Positions 25,201-37,975 of a stretch of DNA of 64,000 nucleotides are shown here, piece after piece. Where the stretch lies: the NCBI GenBank assembly GCA_003952965.2, contig RXIC02000422.1:1-64000 (forward strand), in the 5' to 3' direction. Both the position numbers and the translations under genes were made by a program. Source of the stretch: Morella rubra. Lineage: Eukaryota > Streptophyta > Magnoliopsida > Fagales > Myricaceae. How positions within the stretch are numbered: position 1 is the first letter of the stretch; every line of letters starts with the position of its first letter. Below the pieces are notes generated by a model that worked only from the letters and a program-made list of their open reading frames with translations, made no database searches and had not been told where the DNA came from.

Positions 25201-28200
25201 AAATTTATTGGAAATAGTTTGTCATAAATTTGCAAATGTGGATGACGCAACTTGCGACTTTACACAGAATTATATGTCGAGACTCTTCCTCAATTAGGAC
25301 CGAAAAAAGTGTTTCGCTTTGGCATTATCCGTAATACTTTTTATGTTATCAACACATACCAGTAGTTACACGCTTCTTCTGTCCACCAGAAATACCCCTT
25401 CTCATATCGTCTCCCACCATGATATCAGCACAGATATCCAATCCAAGTATCTGTTGGAAGCCCATCAGAAATTAGGTTAGTTATAAAACCGACAAGAAAG
25501 TAGTACTACATGGATAAGAACCAACAAGCAAATCACTGAACCTTGAGAACATAATCTGTGATCAAACTTGTCTCCTGTCCGGCCATAGCCGTTGCTTTCA
25601 TGAAGGCATCAATTTCAGGATCTGGTTTGATTCCCGCTTCTTTCTCCCGTCTAGACAACTCTAACAGCATTTCATAACGGGCTCCAACTCCTAAGCAACG
25701 TCCTGAGAAATCCATTGTCTCACGTACCGTCATCTCACCATAATGGAGATCATGCTGACTAATATAGGCACAGGTCCTTTGAGGTACGAATTCCTTGAAT
25801 TCATGACCACAGTAGGTGACTTTCCCAGCTACCTGTTCATAGCCCGATTCAATGATACGTGTGCAAAACTAATAGGCTGTAAGTGTCAATAAGAATACAT
25901 AAGGTAGGAGAAGCTGATGACATACCCTTAAATCATCATCCAGTTTCCCAGCAAGTGCTTTTAAAAAAGTTGTTTTTCCTGACGCAGGGGGCCCTAGAAG
26001 CAATGTCATCCTTAAAATGGAAAAAATAAATAAATCAGCCCATGAACGTTATAGTACTAACAATGTCCTTTCCTTTTAGAGGGAAAAACAAGTCGTATGC
26101 AACGTCCTAGTGTTAAATCAAATTGGCATTTTCGTGAAAAACCAACAGGGGCTCTTTTGTCCTTTTTCTGTTTCGTTGTTTCGAGAACGTTTTTTTTGAG
26201 AAGTGTGCTGATTGTCTTTGCTCCTTTTTCTTGGAGAATGTTTGAGTTTGCTTTAATAATAATAACAGTTCTGAGATGAGGGCGTTATTGTTTCGTTGAT
26301 TGTCGATACACGATCTATTTGATCGATTGAGGCTTCTAGAGGTTCTGGAAGAGTATTTGTTGGAGGTTCCAGCATCGGCCATTGATTGCATAAGATTTGT
26401 GCATAGATATCAAGAGCTGTTTAGAATCAAGGTTTCAAAGTGGATGTAGAGGTTCTACGTCAGTAAGATTTAGAGTGGGATGATAGGCTAGGTTAGTAGT
26501 TTTAATAGATCACTTTGTAAATCGATTAGAAACTAGTGGATTCAAACGGCCTACGGGCCCGGAGAGTTTTTTTTCCTTAAGGATGTTCCTTAGGGAGTTT
26601 TCTCTTTGTAACCATTCTTGGTATTTCGATTACGTGATTATATTTGCTAATCTTGATTAGTTTAACTTATCTTTCTAACAATTCTTGTTCTTTGTGATTG
26701 AGTTCGAATCATTTTGATCTGAGGCTTTTGTACAAAGGACGTTCAAGATTTGTTGTTTGGTAAGTTGCTGATAAGAACATGGTATTTGGTGAGTTGATGA
26801 ACTGATTATTAATTTATTTAAGTATTGAATCTGTAATTTTCGTTTTTGTAGTGAGTTCAGAGTTTTTTACAATTAGTTCGGAATATCCCGTTTTACATAT
26901 TTGTGTTTAATTGTTTTACTGTTCATATATTCATATCCGGTTGTTAATTAGGACTTGAATATTGAAATAATTATATTTGGGTTGTTATTTCAGAGAATAG
27001 GTTTTAAGTTTTAAAAAGAATTATTTGATAATTTTTTTTATAACTATTCACCCATTCTAGGTATTTTCCGTGTAGTTCGATCTAAACTAAGTTTTTCACC
27101 TAGTTTTGATGGAATCTCAGCATATATAACATATGAAATTGTAGCAACCGATACAAATCCTTTAATATCTGCTCAGTCCACGAACATACCTTGATGGTCT
27201 GACAATGCCGCTCACAACTTTGAGTATATTGACCACTCTTTTCTTTGATGGAGAGAGCCCAATCATTGCAATAGCTCCCTGTTCACATTATAGATTATAA
27301 ATTAGAAGAAACATATTAGAATTACCAATAGAAAGCCCGAATAAGACAACAAGGGATGAAATAATTACTGTGAAGGTTATACCTCTATTGTATTCATGGT
27401 GGAATTAAGCAGAGTTGGAAGTGCTCTGGTCCCAACATATGCGTCTCCTTCAACCGATAACTGCTGGAATCTAACTTCAATCTTAGGGATCTCTATCCCT
27501 ACCCTGTTCACATAAAAATTTAATGATCAATACTATTTTGGATTGGAAGACCGAAGTCCTAACTTTCTTGCTAAACAAAAAGAAAAAGAAAACAACAGAC
27601 GAAAAGGAAACACAAACAGCAAAATAGAATTGAAATAACTCTTGACTCTTTCGTATTCCCAAGAAATGCAATTGGCTTTCATGGTTCCAACTGGGGCACA
27701 AGGCAAAACCAAGCATTGTTTCTGTAAGAACTTTGACACAATAACAGCTATCACTTTTAAAATGTGCCGAATATAGTGATTATTGACCGAAATATAGGTA
27801 GATTTGAAAGTAATAAATGATCTTATTACCGAAGTTCTAAGCAAATTTAAAACCAGTAGCTAAGATTTGACAATAGAATGCTTATGAAAATATACCATTG
27901 ATCGGTTCAATTTTTTTTCCTTTTCCAACAATCTCCTGACAACAATCCACAATTATGTAAGTGAACATCTAATATTCAGTTGCTCAGAAGAAATGATAGG
28001 AATCAAACCCGAACCACACTTGATTTTCCTACTAGAACTTTTGCCTTACTTTCGTCGTTCATATTATTTTTTGCAAACAAAATCAGACAAAAACCACTAC
28101 ATGCAAAAGCTGATCCTTGTTTGGTTCCGGCCTCTGTTTGCAGTATATATTTGAGATAAAGATGAAAACAAACCTATCGGTTCTGTCCCTAATTCTCATT

Positions 28201-28535
28201 AGGAACTTCTCGTTGTCCTGTTCAACAACCTTGAGGATGCTCTCCATCAACTGCCTCTTATCCTGACTCCCGAGGTTTGTGACATCAACCTCACCGTGCA
28301 CCACCCTCCCATTGCTCATCACCTGCTTCAGCATCCCTGTCCTCACCCTATCATAGGTGGGCAGCCTCTCTATGGCCGCCCACTTCAACTCCTCCTCGTC
28401 GTTAACCACCTGCCGTGCGCTCCTCTGAAACACGTCCGGCTCATTCCACATCTCCCGCACACTCGTCGACCGCCAACTCTTCCTACTACTACTCGACTGC
28501 CTCGCCATGTCGTCTCCGACCAAAGAAGTCGCCAT
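19226..28535 (-). CDS. Full-size PDR-type ABC transporter, subfamily G (copy 1, intact, 20 exons)
   Basis: Exons: 28535-28174, 27503-27383, 27278-27190, 26010-25926, 25832-25542, 25450-25360, 25037-24137, 24010-23850, 23639-23536, 23371-23212, 23117-23037, 22810-22680, 22430-22098, 21834-21544, 21442-21359, 21028-20895, 20794-20567, 20376-20205, 20091-19837 and 19495-19226. All phases agree: 4344 bp, 1447 residues, normal for PDR proteins. The order is reversed, NBD-TMD-NBD-TMD. NBD1 has Walker [10 protein letters not shown], signature GISGGQKKR and Walker [12 protein letters not shown]2 has [18 protein letters not shown] and [16 protein letters not shown]. Hydrophobic blocks at 24137-24500 and 19226-20376 are the membrane domains. 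The family exports lipids, phenolics, hormones or toxins at the plasma membrane. Sequence is closest in my reading to the ABCG29/35/36 group; substrate unknown. Exon 13 ends in a GC donor, and intron 3 holds a solo LTR. Confidence 0.95.
26111..27098 (+). mobile_element. Solo LTR in intron 3 of ABCG copy 1
   Basis: A 988-bp insert with TG..CA ends (TGTTAAATC to GTTTTTCA) is flanked by a perfect 5-bp duplication CCTAG (26106-26110 and 27099-27103). The same intron in ABCG copy 2 reads straight through at about 62142 (ATCCTAGTTTTGATGG), which is the empty site. No internal domain remains. The orientation is not fully certain. Its 3' part (TATTCACCCATTCTAGGTA) resembles the sequence near 52810. 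Confidence 0.95.
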
Positions 28536-28817
28536 TTTTAATTCTCCGGCCAGTCACCGGAACTTCAAGATTCCAAACAACTGGTGGGATTTATGCTTGG
28601 CGATATGCTAATGTTTTAGCACCCAATTACGACGAAAAATGATTGATCTTGGGACCAACATTCATTTCCAGCCAATATATGAAATGCTGACCAAATATGC
28701 ACGATGAAGCGTAGAGAGATTGACGTTCAATCTTTCTACGCTTGCTCGTGTTTGGTGAGCGAGAAAACGGGAAGAGGGAGACACAGATATTTTTATGAAG
28801 TGGTACTCATGGAGAGG

Positions 28818-28826
28818 TTTATATAG
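28818..28826 (-). promoter_or_regulatory. Probable TATA box of ABCG copy 1
   Basis: On the minus strand CTATATAAA lies about 285 bp before the start codon, implying a leader of about 250 bp. A CT-rich tract follows further upstream (28866-28884). This is a prediction from position and sequence only. Confidence 0.5.
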
Positions 28827-28889
28827 AGTAGAAGAAGAAGCAGCAGCAGAGGCACGTCTTTCGTTGTCTCTCTCTCTCCCTCTCTAACT

Positions 28890-30430
28890 GTATTTTGTTT
28901 CTTTTTCTTTGTTTTTTAACTGTACATGTTTTTGTTTATTTATTTTCTTGATGTTGGTCAAAATTAGCGTACTTGTGTACTACAAGTCGTTCCCCGCAAC
29001 TGACCCAATACGAACGTTGAAACTTCGACGAAGACTCAACTGAAGCCCAATTGGGTAATATAATCTTACAAGGGAAATTTAAGAGTCGTACGATATAAAG
29101 ACTTTTTCGTTAGCTTCAATGACAACGTATCTGACGGATTAAAAGTACAGGTGTAGGGTGTTATCTTAGAGCGAGAAGTACGAGAACTCTGCTTCTTTGA
29201 GACCAAAGAGGATTCTTCTGTTGGATAAGTATCTCTCGTTACATGCTCAGAGGGCGCTGTCTCATGGTTCTTGGGTCCACTCCCACATATGTTTTAATTT
29301 ATTTTATAATTTCAGAAATTTTAATAATTTAATAATTTTTAATTTTTAATTTTTCAATTGAGCAGATTGGTTGATTGGTTACTGGGTCACATATTTCGAG
29401 TGATACAATTTCTCATTGAAGCGTCTTATAATGCACGGAAGATAGATAGAATAGAAAAATTAGATTGCGAGAATATTCCTTATTGATTATTAGGGTTCTT
29501 ATAAGTTACATTTTAAATTATTAATTTCATTTTTTAATTATTAATAATTTATACTTTACATTTTAACTTTTAATTTAGACAGAAATAATTATTTTGATTA
29601 AGTAAAATAAAAATTTTAAGAATTTTATGATTCTCATGGGTTACGTTTAATTCGCTCTCCATTTTCAGCATGCCTAAAGATTTTTCATTGAATTTTGCAT
29701 GTACGGCTTGCAAACATGTCCATAGAAATGAACACTTATGACTTATGGGGGACTTCCCGAGTATGGATGAAGGACAAGTGGGATTTATTCAACGCCTTCC
29801 AGAAAGTCAAAGGCGGTGGCGAAGAAAATTACATTATCTTTTTTTTTTTCTTTGGATATATCCGATCAAATAATAAGGCGGCGGCAACTGTTGTGTTGAG
29901 TTTCTACGGCATCGGGTACCACGACAGTGAAAGCCGAAGAGTATGGCAGACGGCTGTGCATTTCAGTTAATTCGTGGGTCCAATTCATCCGCTTGATATT
30001 TTTGGCATATCTCACAACTTACTTTGCGAAAATTTTAAAGAATATTTTAAAATTTTAAAAAATTTTTAGATATCGAGATTTATTAAAGTTTGTAAAACTT
30101 TTAGAGTGTGTTTGTGTAAATGTTAAAAATTTTAAATGTGTTTGATTTGTTCAAAATTTTGATACCTCGAAATATTGGACAAACAAACACTACATTTATA
30201 TACATGTCATAGTAGGTATTTCCTTGCTCCCCATGTTCTAACGCGAGAAAGGAAAGTTGGGTTGAGTAATGTTTGGGAGCACAATTTTTAAGAATCTTGA
30301 GAGTTTTAATTTTTTTTTATGAGAGTTTATAAAAGGTTGGTGAAAAAATTTAAAATTGTTTGATTCTAAAATGATTTTTATTAGAGTTTGTTAAAAAAAT
30401 AAGAACAAAGAAAGTTTGATCTAATTTTTT
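28890..30430. other. Intergenic, AT-rich
   Basis: No gene is recognised. The frame 29695-29970 is short and matches nothing I know. Positions 29300-29640 and 30010-30420 are AT-rich with repeated AATTTTTAA-like stretches. Confidence 0.5.
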
Positions 30431-31006
30431 ATGGGTAAAGTCATAGTTAGCCCTGTATATATGAGCAAAAATTAAATTGGTACCCCAATTATCAATTCGG
30501 CGATTTGAGACCCTTAACTTTCAAAACATTTCAATCCTCTCCCCCGTCTAAATCCATCGTTAAATCAGACGGTTTTTCAATCACGTGTGTCCCACGTGCT
30601 TCACTTCCATTTGAAATGACCAACCTACCCTCACTGACTTTTTGATAAATTTGCCGAATTTGTCTCCCCTCTCTCGCACGAGCTGACCTTCGCCTCTTTC
30701 TCTCTCCACTCAATCTTACGGCTGTCGATAGTCTCTTGCCACCCATTTTCATCGGAGGTCAAGATGATGCACTTAACACTTCTTCTTGTTAGTTTTCTTC
30801 TTTCCTTTTTCTCTTGGTTTTGTTCTTTTTTGTATTCGATAGCATTTAAGAAAGACCCAATGCAGGTCTATTGATGGTTTTCTACGAAATGAAGTTTTCT
30901 TGTTTCTCTTGGTTTTCTTCTTCTTGTTGTTTTTTCTTGTCTCTTGGTTCTTGTTCTTTCCCGTGTACTGCTAAGTAAGGTACTGCTTATTTTTTCAGTC
31001 AATGAA

Positions 31007-31718
31007 ATGTCTGAATCACACATAAGTGGTAGCTTGGGAAGTGGTGAAAGTAGAGCTTCTACAGAGGGCCCAAAATGTTATTACGATCTGAGAGCAAAAT
31101 CGACTACTACCTTTATGAATGAAAACGTTGGGAGACACTTTTGGGGTTGTGTGAAATTCAAGGTTGGTGTTTTGTTTTGCAAATGATGAATTTGGTTGCT
31201 TGTTAAGCTGTAATTGGACGATAATGTTTACTATAACTATCAGACAAGATTATTTTATGTAGTAATGTTTTATTAATTGGTCGTGAATGTTTATTAAATT
31301 TGCTGGTAATGTTTATTAATTAGTTGCAAATATTTATTAAATTTGGTGGTAATGTTTATTAATTGTTGCGAATGTTTATTAAATGTGGTATGTTCTGCGT
31401 TAATGTTTATTAATTAGGTTAAATATATTTTAATGGCAGGATGGAGATCATTGCAATTATTTTGCATAGAGAGATCCTAAGATGTGTTTGTATAGACGAA
31501 GAGTTATTCGGCAACTTCAAGCAATGCATGGGCAGTCGCTTGGCGAACAATCTGCTTGGGAATCAATTGAGAGAGAGCTCCGACAACAAAATCAAAACAT
31601 TGTTGCCATGATCGAGCAACATGGAGCAGAGATCGTAAATATGTATGAGCAGCACCGCCTAGAAATTGAGGATTTGAATGTGCAAAATCGAGCCAAAATC
31701 GATGTTATGATCGCGTAA
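31007..31718 (+). pseudogene. GRF-type zinc-finger protein, broken, transposon-associated
   Basis: Exon 1 (31007-31162, 52 codons) starts MSESHISGSLGSGESRAS and enters a GRF zinc finger (CYYDLRAKSTTTFMNENVGR, then HFWGCVKFK). After a GT-AG intron, exon 2 (from 31440) continues DGDHCNYFA, but the next codon is TAG (31467-31469) where the GRF consensus has Trp. The frame then reads RDPKMCLYRRRVIRQLQAMH and a charged helical tail (ERELRQQNQNIVAMIEQHGA and on) to the stop at 31716-31718. GRF proteins of this size are often carried by plant MULE elements. It faces a MULE transposase on the minus strand. The intron has imperfect repeats of 'AATGTTTATTAA' (about 31225-31420). Confidence 0.8.
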
Positions 31719-31729
31719 TATCAACAAGA

Positions 31730-33360
31730 GATTGAAGTGGGGAGAAGGGTTTCAGATGTTTACATTGGTGGATATAGGGCTGCTTTAGTGTTTTGCTTTT
31801 TTCTTATTTTTGGAATTTTGGCTACTCACATATTTAGGACCGAGTTGTGTACTCCTTAGAGGCTCATGTTAGCCGCATGAGGTGTTTATTGTCTTGTTTC
31901 TACATTTTTTTGGTCAATAACTAACTGATTTTGTAGTTCTGCGAGGCTTATGATTGGTTATGTACATATATTATTGTAAACGTGCCATCAGTTTCTGTAG
32001 AGTTCACTTTATGCCAACAAGTACCTGATTAACTATCTACCAATCTCTTACAAGAATGGGTACCTAATTAACAATAACTATAGGAAAAAACTATGCACAT
32101 GAGTTAATAATTCATTGCCAAATTTGACTACCAATCTGATATACACAATCAGTTTCATACATTAAAGGTATTGATCCCCGAATAAATAACCAAGTGCCAT
32201 CATACATCTATCAAAAAATGGCACACATATTCAACACAACAAAATCTAGTGCAGGTTCAAGCAACTAACATCCAAAATAAAGTTGTCATTTACATCTAAC
32301 TTCGGCCATTAAATACCCAACAAAATACACAAAAAGCCAACTTGGGTCATTACTACAGGTAAAGTCTATCATGTACTCAAGAAAATCCTATATCTGCCAA
32401 CGAGGTTTCTTCCTTTTGTCTTTCGCTCTCTCACACTTTGTAACTAGAGCTTTACCTTTGTCTGATGGTCTAAAGCCCGGAGGATGTTTTGAAACTCTAA
32501 ACTGAACACCTCATCGACCAGGGGCCCCCCAAGAGCACCTTACACCCACCCTTGTTTTTGGAGCTGTGAGGTCGATTACGACAAGTGTGCTTGTAGAGCT
32601 AACTTGGGACCCGAATCTTTGCAATCTACTTGAGCTCTACATCCGTATGAGAGAAGCAATCCTCGTTGTAGCTAGAGTGCTGGTGGTAGATGGTAGTCTT
32701 GTATTCTTCCTAGCGGGATGCGTCTCCATTGACTCCGTAGCTGGAGGCTCATTGTATGGAGTTTGAGCTCGAGGAGTTTTCTTCCTTGATGCCTGAAAAA
32801 TATTAGATTAGTAAATTATCCATGTATTACACAACATTATTAGTGATACAACTAGACAATAGTTGTGGTACTTACACTGACTACTGCTACTGCATTATCT
32901 CCAACACTGCCAGACAGTAGTTGTGATAGTTGTTGGCTTTTTGTAAGCTACGCAATAAATGTTAAGTATATTATACTACAAACAGATGAGGCCTTGATAT
33001 TAAGTTAAATAGACTACAAATATATGAAGTAAGTGATTTGTTATACAGGTACACTAAGTGGCTGGCCGCTAGACTACGATGGAGTTTCGTTACGCAACTG
33101 TGGTATTTGCACGGTCTAAAATAACAACAAAAATTCTATAATTAACAGTAGGTAAAATGCTTATGTATCTAAAAATGTACCAAGTTATCATACTCACGTG
33201 TCTAGTATTATGGGTACTTAGGGTAGATTGCGAGGGGGTTTCATCACGTATTTATGGTCCCCATTCGGTCTAAAATAACTAGTAAAATCAAGTAAGTAAA
33301 AGTGAGTATAATAGCAAACCGTTTGACAAATAAATAAGGACATAGTAAATCTGTACCAAA
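31730..33360. other. Spacer between GRF ORF and MULE transposase
   Basis: No gene is recognised. At 32880-33440 short blocks recur (the 'GGTAGATTGYGAKGGRGTTTCATCACG' kind at about 33220 and 33390, also near 33075), interleaved with intron-like sequence. On the minus strand these look like tandemly duplicated small exons of the transposase C-terminal tail. Confidence 0.4.
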
Positions 33361-33559
33361 GCTTACCTATCTAGTTCTGTGTGTACTTGGGGTAGATTGT
33401 GATGGAGTTTCATCACGTAAATGTGGTACCCGAATGGTCTGTAAAATCAGATTACTTAAAATCAGATATATTTTAAAATTCAAAAATGAAAATGGAGTCA
33501 CACTAACCTGTCTAGTGCTGCGAGTACTTGAGGTAGACTGTGGTGGTGGAGGTCCACTA

Positions 33560-36304
33560 CCAAATTGTGCAACTAGTGTGCTTGCAGTACTTGGAACCCT
33601 CCATGATGCTCTCCTCCTATTTACACGTGGACATGTCCTTTTATTGTGTCCCACCACTTTACACTCAGAATGTATAATTCCATTTTGTCGCCTCAGAATT
33701 CTACCAGTGGGTGTAGACTCCTTTGGTCCTCGTTTTCGGAGTTTTCTAGGTCTACTAGGTTGAGCCCTTGATGGCGGGGGTTCCATCGCCTCATATGTAG
33801 TTCGGAGCCATTGGTCCTCAAATGGAACAGGATAAATAATAAGGCATATGCCTTCCGATAGGCCTCAGTGGTATAAAACCAGTCAACGAAGTCTTCTGGA
33901 TTTCTACCGTTGTATATGATAGCAGCGAACCCGTGTGGAGACGGGATCCCAGTAAGATCCCATCTCCTACAAGAGCATGTCTTCCTCTGAAGGTTTACCA
34001 CAAAATGCTTTAAGTGACACTCTACGTCGAAGTAACCTTCCCCAGCATATATAGGAAGGCAGTGACTTGCCTCCTTACCTATCAACTCCAGTTTCTCAAC
34101 TACTGTGGGTACAATCTACAAGTATAGTTCCTTATTCCCTCCCTCTTAAGCTGATACCTCCTCATCAACTTCTTCAACCATGGTTATTATTGGCTTGTCT
34201 CGTGCTTCCAAAACGTACGAGTTGAAACACTTGCACAGATTATTCACAACAATATCACTCTTGCTGTGTGTGTGAACCCACTCGTGCATGTCAGGGCTAA
34301 ACGCCTTCAGTTCATCCATTTTCTTATTGAACTCAGACTCCGTATACGTCGTGATTGCTCCCCATAGTTTATCTTTGAGTGATACTCCGCAGTGACCAGC
34401 ACCCTGAAGTTCACATAAAGGTGTTGCACACAAAATCGATGATCTGCCTTGGGGATTACAGCATCAAATGCTGGAACAAGACCCTACACCACAAATTAGA
34501 AGTTAGAATTGAAGTACCTAAAGGGAAAATCTATATGTAGTGAGACAAAATGATATAGAATGATCTTTTGTCGACCAGACACGAAGTTCCAACCACCCTG
34601 AGGAGCAACCCCAAGATCACCAAGTAATGTCTCTAAAAACCATATCCAACTATCCTTCAATTTGGCCTCAAAATTGCAAATGTCACGGGATACATGTTGT
34701 TGTTTGGATCCCACGCAACTGCACTCAGAAGTTGCCCTTTGAATTCGCCCTTCAAGAAAAAATCGTCCAAACAAATAAGGGGTCTACACCCATCCTTGAA
34801 GCCCGTCTTCATTGTATTAAAGGATACATATAACCGTTGGAAGAACAGTGGCAGCTCTGGTATTATTCGATTCGTCATTACTATCAAACAAGAACCTTGA
34901 TTAGTATCTCTTACTATGGCACAGTAGTCTCAAACCCTCCCATATTGCTCCTTATGGTGTCAAATATCTGCTCTAAGGTCCTATTCTTTGCTCGATAACA
35001 TTTCTACCTTATTGTCTCGCACTGCCACTTCACTTAACCACGTCGTAAATAACAGATACAGACATGTTAGGTCGACTCTTTATCTAGTCTATCATCTTAT
35101 TGTCGATCCATCTAAAGCTTATCTATGAAAGCTTATACCGTCTATGACACTTATGCTGAAGATGAATATCTCTGATATCAAAGCTTCCTTCGCCTGGTAC
35201 CTTCCTACCGTAAACTCTGTGTTGCACTTCTTTGTCCTACAAACCATCACCACTTTATCGTCGATATTTTTCTTAAAGTGGATGTCCTTCCCCATAACAA
35301 TATTTGCCTCATTCACGGCTGCTTTAAACAGTGCAGCGGATGGGAACTTCATCCCTTTCACAAGGGTCACTGAGCCTAAGTCATGCTCATGAACTTAGGT
35401 GCAGAGTGTTCAGGCCCACCAACCTCATGTTTGCTGTGTGGAGAGGAGACAAATATATCATATGGTACCATATTTGAAATATATCCTGCAGCATCAAAGT
35501 TATGAAGTCACTTTTTTATAACAATATCCCCTTTGAAGCCAAAGTAATTATTAGCAAGTACAATACATGACTTATGAGTGAATACACTGCTTACCATCAT
35601 TTTTACCATTGGGTGATGGAGGAGGTGTGCCGTTGCCTAACTCCGTCATGACATGTTTGTCCTCCATATTTGTAGCTTTTGTGTCCTTATAGGACCCACC
35701 AAAAGGTCCACCAACCTCAAATGAATGTCCATCACCCTCAAATGAAGATCCACCCAATTCAAAAGAGGGACCACCAATGTTAAAAGATGAACCACCCATA
35801 TTAACTGCAGGCCCAACAATGTTAGCATCTTCTTCATGTGCAACAGCCTCGTCATTGTCATTAACATTGACATTAATGTCATAAAGGTCATCCTCGCTAC
35901 TCAATGTATTATCCCACCACTTTGTACCAATCTCAAGACGACGCTCTCAGTTTCTTCATCAATGTCATCTACCGGGTCAACTACAGATACAACCTCGAAA
36001 TCAACAACATATATCACTATGATATCTTTACCCTTGTGTGTAGCCACCATCTGATGTACATTCGGGTCACCTAAGATAATTCGTAGCCCATCAGAGATGG
36101 TTTTCTCTAGCTCCAGCTAGAATAATAGGTCACCATGTTTATACCTATATTCTTTCACAACAGCTTCTACCTCTATGAATGATAGGCAGTTGGAGTAGTA
36201 AGGATCATGGTGTATAGCCATTTTCCCATCAACATATACGCACCCATCCGACCTGTCAAACCTGCCCCCATAGTGGACCTTAAAGACAATGGAATCTGAA
36301 GCCA
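33560..36304 (-). pseudogene. MuDR-like (mudrA) transposase, decayed
   Basis: Read 5' to 3' on the minus strand: PB1-like N-terminus (36304-36120, MASDSIVFKVHYGGRFDRSD), which ends in TAG where LLFW is expected; an acidic and Gly-rich linker with repeated GGSSF/GGPSF (35890-35600); the DNA-binding part (35370-35170, GMKFPSAALFKAAVNE, CRTKKCNTEF); the MULE catalytic domain (34900-34400, ICLDDFFLKGEFKGQLLSAV, DPNNNMYP, then ADHRFCVQHLY); the helical part to 34146; a SWIM finger (34085-33840, CSCRRWDLTGIPSPHGFAAI) in which the third Cys is Ser; and a zinc-knuckle remnant (ECKVVGHNKRTC). Several frame changes and stops separate these parts, so it cannot make an active transposase. Confidence 0.87.
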
Positions 36305-37975
36305 TTGGGACCTGACACAATAATCTATAACAAGATGAGATGATAGAGTAAGACTTGGAAAAATAAATCAATAAATGCAACTTTACTTTTGTCTGTAAAA
36401 AATTAAAGTTGTAAAAGAATTTACTAAATGTAATCTGTAACATAATGAAACTTGCAATTTTTTCTATTGCCATTTAACATCACTTTCTTTAATAAAGGGT
36501 AACCATAACTTGCATAAAAAGAAAATGTAGAGATCTGTGATTTAAATATTAGATAAGCCACTACTGCCAATCATATAGCTAGTTAAAACAACCCAAGGGG
36601 TAAATAATCACATAAGAGATTTGTGATTTAAACAAGTAGAGGAGAACTCAATGGATCCTGAACAATATAATTTGTAGATTTCATCAAAAACACTTCACAC
36701 CATTTTTCAGAAGTATGTTCCACCATTTACACCTTAGACTGCAAGCTAAGAAACATTAACTGCTTCATCAACTAGGTGAAAGCATAACCCTTAACAATCA
36801 CAAACTACTTCAGAGTGATTTTGATATTCTTACATTGGAAGAGACAGAAAGAATATGTCATCGAATAACAAAAGTTTGGATCTTAAGTTGAAGATGAAGA
36901 ATGTGTTAGGAAAAATTTCACTTTGATACAAGCGGTCCTACTCAGTGGCGGATCCAAGGGGTGGCGGCCCCCTATTGGACTACTCAAAAAAAAAATTACA
37001 TGTAATATATTTTTTTTTCCCATAAGTTGGCCTGGGCCTATGAGGGCCCAATCTCCATAAGCCCAGGCCAACCCTAGTTTTGTAGCCTGTAGGGCCTGGG
37101 CCCGTTTATTTTTTATAATTTAGAAGGTGAAATGGTGCGTTTCACCTTGTTTTGAAAAAACACGTCCCTCTTTCTCTCTCTCTCTCGAATTTTCTCTCCC
37201 TCTCTCTTTCTCGCCCACCGCGGCACCACCGTGCCCCGTTGCCCACCGCCCACCGCTGCACCACTGCTGTTGCACCATCCCTAATTCAACTTGCCCGTGC
37301 TCTCACTTCTCTCAGTCTTTCTTTCTTTCTCTACCACGGTCCACCGTCCACACCCAGTAATCCGCCACTGTCCACACGCTACTGCGGTGCTGCCTGCTGG
37401 TGTAAGGCTCTCTTTCCCTCTCAGTCTCTCTTTTGCTCTCTGCCACTACCTCTCTCTCAACTCTCAACTCTCGGTCTCTGCCTCTCTCTCTCTTGACTCT
37501 CAACTCTTGCCTCTCTCTCAATCTCATTATTTTGATTTTTGACAGTTTCAATTTTTGTAGGATCCTCGAAATTTTGTGCAAAGAAATTGCAAATTGCTGG
37601 ACCCCTAGTATGTCTCTCTATCCAAGATTCTCTCTCTACAATTCAGTAGAAAAATTCATTTATTTAGTATGCTAAAAATGCTTTAGGGTTTGGAATTTTG
37701 TGATTTGTGAAATTGTTGGACAGTTGGAGGATGAGATTAAATTGGTTTGGATATTTGTGGTTGTGAAATTGTTGGAGGATGGGATTGAATTGGTTTGAAA
37801 TTTGGATATATGTGATTTGTGAAACTGTTTATTTGAATTGGTTTGTGAAATTGTTTATTTTGAATTTCAATTTATGTTTTCATTTTTTTATGGATGTGGT
37901 TATTCTAAATTCTAATGTGGATGTGGTTATAATTTAATATGATCACATCTAAAACTATTAGTTGACCAACATTTA

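Noticed and set aside
37127..37675. Overlapping Ser/Leu/Pro-rich frames in the hAT leader
   Set aside because: The stretch is pyrimidine-rich simple sequence (CTCTCT), which opens several frames at once.
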